Made by a program: the position numbers and the translations under genes | Source of the DNA: Veillonella sp. | GTDB taxonomy: Bacteria > Bacillota > Negativicutes > Veillonellales > Veillonellaceae | DNA length: 22,133 nucleotides | Direction: 5' to 3' | Assembly: GCA_019419725.1 (NCBI GenBank) | Contig: DXZL01000013.1 | Span: 1 to 22,133 of the forward strand | Notes under the pieces: model-generated | The model's input: the letters and a program-made list of their open reading frames with translations, nothing else | Told to the model about the DNA's origin: nothing | Databases searched by the model: none | Shown: piece by piece, positions 17,001 through 22,133 of the stretch | Numbering within the stretch: position 1 is the first letter of the stretch | Layout of the letters: each line of letters begins with the position of its first letter

Positions 17001-17552
17001 TTCCATGATAGGATCTATATCGCGCTCCCCATGACGGCTGATTTCCTCTTCATAGGCAGCCATACAAATGGCAAGTTCGCGCAATTTCTTTTGTAATACT
17101 TTATTTTTTACTGAATCCGCCCCACGTTCTAAGTCAGTAGGACCTACGCGGAATGCACGAAACTCAGAAAAGAGTTGTTGCAATACAGAAGAAAACTCAG
17201 GACGTTTTGTAGCCTGTTCTAAGAGGCCTAATTCCTTTTGTTTTCGTTTCATAACAAGGCGCAACAACATAGACCGGCCAAAGCTAGATAAGCTTGATTG
17301 ACCGGCCCCCTTAGAGCCTATGGATTGATATACTTGGTACCCCAAACGACCAAAGCCTACGACGCGAACTGTAGTAAAGCCTTTTTCAGGCATAAATTCA
17401 GCAAGCTCCCGTTCTACCCGATAGGTCGCTGGTTCAGGAACGAGTAAGATTATCGGTTCCCCTGGACAATCGGTCATGACTTGACGTATCCGTTCATATA
17501 CGGCACGTGTCTTACCAGATCCTGCTCGTCCATAATAGACGCTAATACTCAT
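14022..17552 (-). CDS. addB: ATP-dependent helicase/nuclease subunit B (AddB)
   Basis: The product is 1176 residues, close to the usual AddB length, with GGGAGGT three bases before ATG 17552. The N terminus has Walker A G-R-A-G-S-G-K-T (8-15). Later helicase motifs are degenerate, as known for AddB. The nuclease domain shows G-T-F-L-H (811-815), Q-I-D-R-I-D (D928) and V-I-D-Y-K-S (D945, K947). The [4Fe-4S] staple cysteines are C785 (in Q-Q-C-P-F-K-F) and C1112, C1115 and C1121, matching B. subtilis AddB spacing. The final 26 residues are a low-complexity Asn/Ser/Asp tail built from a duplicated 20-base unit and containing the addA ribosome binding site. First gene of the addBA operon. Confidence 0.97.
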   Translation of the reverse strand: MSISVYYGRAGSGKTRAVYERIRQVMTDCPGEPIILLVPEPATYRVERELAEFMPEKGFTTVRVVGFGRLGYQVYQSIGSKGAGQSSLSSFGRSMLLRLVMKRKQKELGLLEQATKRPEFSSVLQQLFSEFRAFRVGPTDLERGADSVKNKVLQKKLRELAICMAAYEEEISRHGERDIDPIMEIVEALPQSPLMENSHVFIDGFHWFTPTHYELIYTLFDLAKEAVITIDLPMAPKALNLARRGEHLFSRPLEIYDTLVARYGSSINWVGFDGKRGPQIVQELEANYFTSPSKQNTTDTTIPLIRGYNREREADAIARRILAYVESSPEARYRDVCIMLRESETYGDTLEKVFGRYGIPHFIDRQRPMKNHPLGELLTALFDIVRHSYSRDSMFLLLKTDLMPLTREAVDELENYVLEFGIDHYKWERESWPYLRGFHEGQDEESHSDAPRRARVNQARQTIMDILSPWFDFAAHSEGHTGAEWGEQLYGLLETLQVPQRLYEWAKDAETIGDQESKASHEQMYNAVISFIDEISMVMKDEVLTLDEMMLLLEEGLSDVNYSMIPPSLDHVVITTIERGYSQWWPKVFVMGLNQGVFPQSMGDEGLIKDKERQELADAGITLAEGALPKAFNENFLLYLAMTRASDSLTLSYASSGEDGTGLEPSLVVKRLESLGYVDTAVEIPLSIAPDTESDYVWRPLQSLSLLSERWGALFSGHEVNPLWWGLYNWARESDTYRPRLGEVSRGIRDNNDVPVITKDLVNGLFLSKGYMSGSVTRLERYQQCPFKFYAQYGLKLEPRRVRSFGAPEIGTFLHANLERLGNYLLDNNKQWRDLNEADQQNLCRSVAEEILQENQGGEETSDAYQKAIEQRVQRTLHVTVDRLVEWSKRSDFDTKYLEQDFGRQGGWDPIRVPLGEDRYLRLIGQIDRIDEYTRDGQTYGMVIDYKSGGAHVTAQDVYYGLKLQLMSYLLALESAYGKTHGGSMSPAAVVYSYVKNPKIPADAPISYEDAVSLAKESDAWQNSGYFSDDIELLTHIDNKFLSYGSKRGPYVPIATKKDQTISSRDLRKVKNPGEFDVMCRYTNHVMADIGRHIGDGQFPIQPYQLHKNRPCTYCDYNTVCRFDSSRNKYNYLSGLSEDDALERMKEVLNDGNNSNDSNNSYDGNNSNEGGENHGC
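14047..14102. repeat. 20-bp imperfect direct repeat in the addB 3' end
   Basis: TCGTTACTATTATTTCCGTC (14047-14066) and TCGTTACTGTTGTTTCCGTC (14083-14102) match at 18 of 20 bases, 36 bases apart. They encode the repeated D-G-N-N-S-N segments of the AddB tail. Confidence 0.8.
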
Positions 17553-17750
17553 GAGACCTCCCTAGTGAAACTTTCACCATCTCAATTTATAGAAATTACA
17601 AACTTCATCTTATTTTTAAATTTCTTTTCCTCAGGTATAGATTTAAACTAAATTTTTCGATATAATATATTACTATACTACGTATTATTATATAGTAATA
17701 TGATATTCTGTGCCTAATTATGGGGTAATTAAAGGCAAATTGTACAATAT

Positions 17751-17780
17751 TTGACTCATTAGATTAAATTTGTTTATAAT
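17751..17780 (+). promoter_or_regulatory. Strong promoter P1 of the exported protein
   Basis: TTGACT (17751-17756) and TATAAT (17775-17780) are separated by 18 bases: a five-of-six -35 and a perfect -10. It lies about 107 bases before the start codon. Confidence 0.75.
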
Positions 17781-17802
17781 TAAGAAAATATTTTATATTT
17801 TA

Positions 17803-17831
17803 TTTACAATTAACAGAATTTCATATATAAT
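17803..17831 (+). promoter_or_regulatory. Strong promoter P2 of the exported protein
   Basis: TTTACA (17803-17808) and TATAAT (17826-17831) are separated by the optimal 17 bases. It lies about 55 bases before the start codon and 51 bases downstream of P1. Confidence 0.78.
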
Positions 17832-17886
17832 ACAGATTAGTATTTGTGTTATTTGTAAAAAATCATGTATTTAGGAGTGAATTATT

Positions 17887-18864
17887 ATGAACAAAAAACA
17901 TTTAGCAGCTGCTTTCGCAGTATTCGCAGCTACAACTATGTCTTTCTCTGCTTTCGCAGCATCTGTTGATGCTAACGCACGCGCTTACGAACGTGCTGCG
18001 GCTGAGCAATATACTTACGCTGCACCTCAAGCAGCTACACCAGCGTACCAATCTGGTTATGTAACAAGTGCACCACGCCCTGGTTACAAACCATTACCAG
18101 CGGTACCTTACACAGCAGGTGACATGGCTCAACAAATGCCTGTATCCAAAGAATTGGGCGACCCAATCTTTGTAGCACCTCAAACAACAGCTGTAGGTCT
18201 TCAAATCATGGATCCTATCGCTACTAACAACCAACCTGTATACCAAGAAACTGTAACTTCCGTAACAGCTAATGGCAACGGCAGTGCATACGTTTCCCGT
18301 TACAAAACTAACCAATTGAACGCATTCGACTTATTGTTGAACGGCAAATCCTATACATACGACTTGCCAGCATACACTAATGGCTACCAAGTTAAAACTG
18401 CTAGCTCCTATAACCGTGCTGGTGACGGCGTTGCAAACGTATTCTCTACAAACGTAATCACTGAAGCAGTTGTAAACAACAACTCCTTGCGTATCACTGT
18501 TAACATGACTCAACCAACAGCTGTAGCAGCTGCTAAATTGCGTTCCATGCAACAAACTGGTCAAGTAGCAGGTGGCGAAGTAGCGGCATTGTTCGCTTAC
18601 AATGAAAGCTATGATGGTGTAAAACAAGCTGCTCATTACGATGTATTCAACAACGGCGGCCGTTACATCGTTGTTAAATCCGGTGCTGTAACTGTTCCAA
18701 ACGGTGCACAACACCCTTACGCAACTGCATTGTTCGCAGTAACTGATGACACTGTAGCTGCTGTAACAGTATCTGGCAACACTGCTGATGCTTACGATTT
18801 AGTAAAAGGTACTGCATACGCAATCGCTCAATCCGCTCGCGTATCTAACGCACGTACTCGCTAA
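17887..18864 (+). CDS. Abundant exported protein of unknown function
   Basis: The product is 325 residues; TTAGGAG lies before ATG 17887. A Sec signal peptide is clear: M-N-K-K-H, a hydrophobic core, and cleavage after A-F-A at 24 or A25. The mature N-terminal part (about 26-120) is rich in Ala, Pro, Tyr and Gln (R-P-G-Y-K-P-L-P-A-V-P-Y). The rest (about 120-325) looks folded, with alternating hydrophobic residues (S-L-R-I-T-V-N-M-T, R-Y-I-V-V-K-S-G-A-V-T-V) suggesting beta strands. There are no cysteines, no lipobox, no LPXTG and no terminal aromatic porin residue. Codon use is strongly biased (AAC, TAC, CCA, GTA, GCA) compared with neighbours, and two strong promoters precede it, so I infer a highly expressed periplasmic or surface protein. 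Family not recognised. Confidence 0.85.
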   Translation: MNKKHLAAAFAVFAATTMSFSAFAASVDANARAYERAAAEQYTYAAPQAATPAYQSGYVTSAPRPGYKPLPAVPYTAGDMAQQMPVSKELGDPIFVAPQTTAVGLQIMDPIATNNQPVYQETVTSVTANGNGSAYVSRYKTNQLNAFDLLLNGKSYTYDLPAYTNGYQVKTASSYNRAGDGVANVFSTNVITEAVVNNNSLRITVNMTQPTAVAAAKLRSMQQTGQVAGGEVAALFAYNESYDGVKQAAHYDVFNNGGRYIVVKSGAVTVPNGAQHPYATALFAVTDDTVAAVTVSGNTADAYDLVKGTAYAIAQSARVSNARTR

Positions 18865-18943
18865 TTTAAACTACAATTCGTTACGAATTAAATATAATGG
18901 TGAAAGCTACAGGCCTTCACACATAAAGACTATATAAATCACT

Positions 18944-18980
18944 AAATCCCCGAATGAGGTATCTCATTCGGGGATTTTTT
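18944..18980 (+). terminator. Terminator of the exported protein gene
   Basis: AAATCCCCGAATGAG and CTCATTCGGGGATTT form a perfect 15-bp stem with a GTAT loop and six T at the end. It lies about 80 bases after the stop. A minor hairpin, GTGAA/TTCAC, occurs at about 18900-18919. Confidence 0.92.
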
Positions 18981-19105
18981 AGCTAATTATAAAGCTCAGG
19001 ATCTCGGGGCTAACCTTCATACCTAAGCAAATTAAGATGTCGCATATTACCAACTAGGTCCTAAACTTGATGAATTGATGAATGATTAGTTTTATGATTC
19101 TTTAA

Positions 19106-19654
19106 TTATAGTCTTGTAAAGATCTCTAATGCCTTATAGGCCATCAAACGATAGCCACGCGCATTGGGATGTACTTCACCAGCAAAGACAATTTGGCCGA
19201 TTTGATCTGCTTCATATAAAGTTGTATAGAAGTCTATAACCTTTAAGTCATGCTCTTCTGCATAAGCTTTTAATCGGTCATTTACATCTCGCACAACAAG
19301 GTCTAACCCATCCATATCGCTATCGATTTGTGTTTCCAAACCAATAATTACCTTCCCCTTTGTGCTCGCTAATTCAATGGCTTTCACCAAGGTCTTGAAC
19401 ACATACGCACTATCTCGACCTTGCAATATATCATTGGTGCCACACATTAAGAAGATCTGACGCGTTGGGTCGGCTACAGCTGTAGGCAGCCATTTTTCAA
19501 TATTATAAATCATGCCTTGCACAGAGCATCCATCTTCACCATAATTTGTAAAATGTACATTCTCTATAGATGCATCACAAATTTCAACCCACCCTTGGCC
19601 ATAAGGCACATCATAACCACGGGTAATACTATCGCCAAAACAGATAATTTCCAT
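19106..19654 (-). CDS. SGNH/GDSL-type hydrolase
   Basis: AGGAGGT six bases upstream fixes ATG 19654; an in-frame ATG at 19678 lies before that site. The product is 182 residues. SGNH blocks are visible: F-G-D-S-I-T (S9 nucleophile), N-Y-G-E-D-G (oxyanion Gly39), M-C-G-T-N-D (Asn74) and V-H-P-N-A-R-G-Y (His162). The usual D-x-x-H catalytic Asp three residues before the His is Gly159 here, with Glu160 next to it, so the triad is altered. There is no signal peptide, so it should be cytoplasmic. The family covers esterases, lipases and lysophospholipase- or acetylesterase-like enzymes; the substrate is unknown. It is divergent from the Pro-rich exported protein. Confidence 0.85.
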   Translation of the reverse strand: MEIICFGDSITRGYDVPYGQGWVEICDASIENVHFTNYGEDGCSVQGMIYNIEKWLPTAVADPTRQIFLMCGTNDILQGRDSAYVFKTLVKAIELASTKGKVIIGLETQIDSDMDGLDLVVRDVNDRLKAYAEEHDLKVIDFYTTLYEADQIGQIVFAGEVHPNARGYRLMAYKALEIFTRL

Positions 19655-19744
19655 ATCAAGACCTCCTGTACTATGCAATAATCATATAACAAAAAGATGA
19701 TTATACACAATATACATATTATGGAGTTTTATATGCATTTCTCA

Positions 19745-19780
19745 TGGAATTACATGTATGACTATGGTATACTAATTCCA
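19745..19780 (+). promoter_or_regulatory. Promoter of the Pro-rich exported protein within an inverted repeat
   Basis: An extended -10, TGG-TATACT (19765-19773, preceded by TA), lies 17 bases from a weak -35, TGGAAT. Perfect arms TGGAATTA (19745-19752) and TAATTCCA (19773-19780) frame the promoter, as an operator might. Confidence 0.5.
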
Positions 19781-19797
19781 CATAAGAGAGGTCAAAG

Positions 19798-20595
19798 ATG
19801 AGAAAACTATATCCCTTTTTAATACTAGCATTAGCAACATTACAATCTGCTAGTGCCATTTCACAATATGAATTAGAGAACAAGCCTACGCAATACCAAG
19901 TAGCTTATAATAGCCCTTCAGAGACTGTGTATATCGATTTAAGTACCATCAGTCTAGCACAAGCAGGTCCTACGTATAGTACGCTTCACGCTCGTACAAT
20001 TAGTCTGTATAAAAATCAGAATATCATTGCTGATTATTCAACTAATTATACATATCATCGAGGTAATACATCTAAAGATATTTATCTTATGGATTGGCAT
20101 GTAGCACCGGCGAAATTCTACCAAGTAAATGGTGCTCCTATAGGAGCTGCTAACAATCAGCGCTCCGTCCTATCTACAGGTGCTCATGTCGCTACAAAGG
20201 GTTCTGCCGTAGCTGAAATAGGACAATTTATTTTACATAATGCATTGGAAATGGAACGTATTACATATACTTCTACGAACCCCTATGTACCGCCACGTCC
20301 ATATAAGCCAATCAATACACCACCTCCTACAGAAGGTAAGCCATTATTTGGTGTTCAACCACCACCAGGCGTATATAAACCGCTAAACCAATTAGAATCA
20401 CCTTATACTTCTAATCAACCACGGTTAACACCATCTAAACTAGGTGTATATGGTCCTGTCCCACCACCTTCTCCACAAGGTCCAAGACCTAGTGACTGGA
20501 TCCTTGATATCCAAAATCAAGATATGCCAGATCCTAATACACCTATGAGTGAATGGAGACCGCAACCGGACTATCACGCACCACAAAAACCATAG
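19798..20595 (+). CDS. Exported protein with Pro-rich C-terminal region, unknown function
   Basis: The product is 265 residues; GAGAGGT lies five bases before ATG 19798. The signal peptide is M-R-K-L-Y, a hydrophobic core and S-A-S-A for cleavage near residue 20. Residues about 30-160 form a compact domain (V-Y-I-D-L-S-T-I-S-L, H-A-R-T-I-S-L, I-Y-L-M-D-W) that loosely recalls small surface-adhesin or CNP1-like domains; that likeness is weak. From about 165 the chain is Pro-rich and probably extended, with recurring Y-K-P-I-N / Y-K-P-L-N and P-P-P units. There are no cysteines, lipobox or membrane anchor. Y-K-P-L also occurs in the exported protein at 17887, but I see no wider similarity. Codon use is less biased than in that gene. 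Confidence 0.78.
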   Translation: MRKLYPFLILALATLQSASAISQYELENKPTQYQVAYNSPSETVYIDLSTISLAQAGPTYSTLHARTISLYKNQNIIADYSTNYTYHRGNTSKDIYLMDWHVAPAKFYQVNGAPIGAANNQRSVLSTGAHVATKGSAVAEIGQFILHNALEMERITYTSTNPYVPPRPYKPINTPPPTEGKPLFGVQPPPGVYKPLNQLESPYTSNQPRLTPSKLGVYGPVPPPSPQGPRPSDWILDIQNQDMPDPNTPMSEWRPQPDYHAPQKP

Positions 20596-20618
20596 GCAAT
20601 ATAACTAATATAAAAACG

Positions 20619-20669
20619 AAAGAGACTGAACAGCCTCCTACCTTAGGAGAACTGTTCAGTCTCTTTTTT
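20619..20669. terminator. Bidirectional terminator between convergent genes
   Basis: A 15-bp perfect stem, AAAGAGACTGAACAG / CTGTTCAGTCTCTTT, has an inner TCCTA-CCT-TAGGA stem-loop. T-tracts follow on both strands (TTTTTT plus; TTTCGTTTTT minus). It lies between the Pro-rich protein gene and the MFS gene. Confidence 0.9.
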
Positions 20670-20721
20670 CATATTTTGTTTCTATACGATCAGATGAATG
20701 TATTATATTAATGCTTTCACA

Positions 20722-21945
20722 TTATTTAAGACGTACAAAGAACAATGCGATGGCACCGATAACAGGAGCGATGGCAAGAGTCATCAATGCAGATTGATAA
20801 CTACCTGTAGCAGTTAACATGCTACCTAAAATCATAGGTGCCAACATAACACCGATTTGGTTAAATAAGTTTACAAATCCTGCTGTTGTACCTCGTAAAT
20901 GAGGTGCTGCGGATTGAATTACGAGAGCATTGGTCAATGCACTATGCATGAAAGCGCCAATACCAAGGATTGGACCTGTTATAAAGAGCATATCTGGATT
21001 TGTAGTGCTCGCAAAGAGGATCAATGCTGGTGCGAATAAGAACATAACAAGAGCTACTAAATGGTTTTTCTTAATCGGTAAGATATCCGACAAGATACCG
21101 ATGGTCGGCTTTGCAATAAGGGCTGCTAAACCAAAGGCAGACATTACATGACCTGCATAGATAGCATTAACGCCGAGCTGTTTAACCATGTACAGATTTG
21201 ACCATTGAGCCACGGCCCACGTAGCACCTGTAGCAAAGAAACCTGCAAAGGCAAGGCAGCAAATGTTGCGATTTTTTAAAACATGTAGCAAATTTTCCTT
21301 TAAAGAAGTCTTTTCGCCTACATGAGCAGATGTGGCACTCGCCTCTGCTTCTCGTTGTGCCAAGATTTCAGCACTTGGTTTACGAACCGTGAAATAGCTA
21401 AGTATGAAAACAAGGATTGGTAATACAGCTGTTAAAAGGAACGCATTTTGCCAACCATAATTGGTTGCTACATATGGTGCGTAAAGGTTTACAGTGGTCA
21501 ACCCAAGGGATGTACAGGACATAAAGATACCCACTGCAGCACCACGTTGATTAGGACCAAAATAATCCCCAATAGCACTTAAGCAAGATGCTTGTACCGG
21601 ACCAGATACGATACCTAATAAGAAGCGCAACACCCAACCATAGGTGTAATTATCGATGGTACTCATCAATGCCGTAATGAGCGCCATAGAAAGCAAGCTC
21701 ACTAAAATAGTATAACGGTAGCCAATGCGATCCGCTAAGATACCACCTGGTAAAACCATGATGGCATACCCCATATAAAAGGCGGATAAATAAGCCGTAC
21801 CCATTTGAGGAGTGAAACTCAACGCTTCATTAACAATAGGCATCAAGGATGCCCAAGATAGGCGCATAACAAAACTAATCAAAAATGTTAGCCATACGCT
21901 GACAAGAATTAAAATCTGAGTTCGTGAGAAACTAAGTCGATTCAT
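20722..21945 (-). CDS. Major facilitator superfamily transporter
   Basis: The product is 407 residues with about twelve hydrophobic helices; AAAGGAG lies five bases before ATG 21945. The signature loop between helices 2 and 3 is G-G-I-L-A-D-R-I-G-Y-R. The N-terminal helix with R-L-S-W-A-S-L-M-P and the A-F-Y-M-G-Y-A segment resemble organic-anion:cation symporter-type MFS proteins, but the substrate cannot be assigned. A hydrophilic central loop (about 190-215, Q-R-E-A-E-A-S-A-T-S) joins the two six-helix halves. It is a single-gene transcript of the inner membrane, and no metabolic neighbour suggests its substrate. Confidence 0.9.
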   Translation of the reverse strand: MNRLSFSRTQILILVSVWLTFLISFVMRLSWASLMPIVNEALSFTPQMGTAYLSAFYMGYAIMVLPGGILADRIGYRYTILVSLLSMALITALMSTIDNYTYGWVLRFLLGIVSGPVQASCLSAIGDYFGPNQRGAAVGIFMSCTSLGLTTVNLYAPYVATNYGWQNAFLLTAVLPILVFILSYFTVRKPSAEILAQREAEASATSAHVGEKTSLKENLLHVLKNRNICCLAFAGFFATGATWAVAQWSNLYMVKQLGVNAIYAGHVMSAFGLAALIAKPTIGILSDILPIKKNHLVALVMFLFAPALILFASTTNPDMLFITGPILGIGAFMHSALTNALVIQSAAPHLRGTTAGFVNLFNQIGVMLAPMILGSMLTATGSYQSALMTLAIAPVIGAIALFFVRLK

Positions 21946-22035
21946 ACGAGCTCCTTTCTACAGAATAAAAACATATAAAGTAATCATACTATAAATACAG
22001 GGTATTTTACAAACTTCAAAGATTAACAAAATACA

Positions 22036-22070
22036 ATAAAAAGCCCTCTAGGCATAACCTAAAGGGCTTT
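22036..22070 (-). terminator. Terminator of the tRNA-Ser gene
   Basis: The stem AAAGCCCTCTAGG / CCTAAAGGGCTTT (22040-22052, 22058-22070) has one C-A mismatch and a five-base loop. On the minus strand it is followed by five T (22042-22038), and it lies nine bases after the tRNA 3' end. Confidence 0.82.
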
Positions 22071-22078
22071 CTAAATTG

Positions 22079-22133
22079 TGGCGGAGAGGGTGGGATTCGA
22101 ACCCACGGCCCCTTGCGGAGTCACTGGTTTTCA
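22079..22133 (-). tRNA. tRNA-Ser (anticodon UGA), 3' part
   Basis: On the minus strand the window starts with TGA-AA-ACCAG, that is anticodon TGA followed by the 3' side of the anticodon stem. A long variable arm (CTCC-GCAA-GGGG) follows, as in class II tRNAs. The T arm is GTGGG-TTCGAAT-CCCAC, the acceptor strand CCTCTCC, the discriminator G, and CCA is encoded. The discriminator and anticodon fit serine (UCA codons). The 5' half lies beyond the right edge. Confidence 0.9.

Larger units (their letters stand above)
17553..17886. promoter_or_regulatory. Divergent intergenic region between addB and the exported protein
   Basis: These 334 bases are very AT-rich. They hold a perfect 11-bp inverted repeat, ATATTACTATA / TATAGTAATAT (17667-17677 and 17691-17701, 13-base spacer), and two plus-strand promoters listed separately. 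The addB promoter is not clear: a TATAAA-like -10 about 35-40 bases upstream of its start is possible but has no -35. No further gene was seen here. Confidence 0.6.

Noticed and set aside
18331..18714. A 127-residue minus-strand frame opposite the exported protein
   Set aside because: It is a by-product of the strongly biased codon use of the plus-strand gene and lacks a ribosome binding site.
1..22133. CRISPR array, insertion sequence, prophage, toxin-antitoxin pair or known defence system
   Set aside because: No regularly spaced repeats, transposase, integrase, phage structural gene or defence-gene motif was seen. The XRE regulator stands alone with no toxin-like partner beside it.

Overview
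The window looks like a low-GC Bacillota chromosome, most probably a Negativicute of the Veillonella type. The basis is AddAB rather than RecBCD, AGGAGG-type ribosome binding sites, AT-rich intergenic DNA with sigma-A-like promoters, and Sec-exported proteins with no LPXTG-type wall anchor, as expected for a diderm Bacillota. The genus is inferred from overall character, not from a search.

Layout. 1-243: the 3' end of a fumarase/aspartase-type lyase and a long bidirectional hairpin terminator. 252-3751 (minus): a five-gene run of MTH1-like Nudix hydrolase, MutY, a membrane-anchored YkuE-like phosphoesterase and two small membrane proteins of unknown function. The first two form a compact 8-oxoguanine defence unit. 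3866-5751 (plus): a DUF4931/GalT-like protein, a soluble COG1768-type phosphoesterase and a 76-residue hypothetical protein. 5858-7461 (minus): a MoeA-like molybdopterin-binding protein and the fluoride channel CrcB. 7614-8003: an XRE regulator ending in a pentanucleotide tandem repeat. 8108-8815 (minus): a GntR/FCD regulator, divergent from a diacylglycerol kinase-family lipid kinase (9032-9973).

10142-17552 (minus) is addB-addA, the double-strand-break helicase-nuclease; the genes overlap and the addA ribosome binding site lies inside the addB tail. 17887-20595 carries two exported proteins of unknown function (one with two strong tandem promoters and codon use typical of high expression) on either side of a small SGNH hydrolase. 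20722-21945 (minus) is an MFS transporter. The window ends inside a tRNA-Ser(UGA) on the minus strand.

Most of the content is ordinary core genome. No CRISPR array, insertion sequence, prophage or obvious defence island was seen. The observations most worth a second look are the highly expressed exported protein at 17887, the internal twin-arginine motif in the YkuE-like enzyme, the missing catalytic Asp in the SGNH hydrolase, and several inverted or direct repeats placed on promoters (6860-6928, 8882-8901, 17667-17701, 19745-19780).
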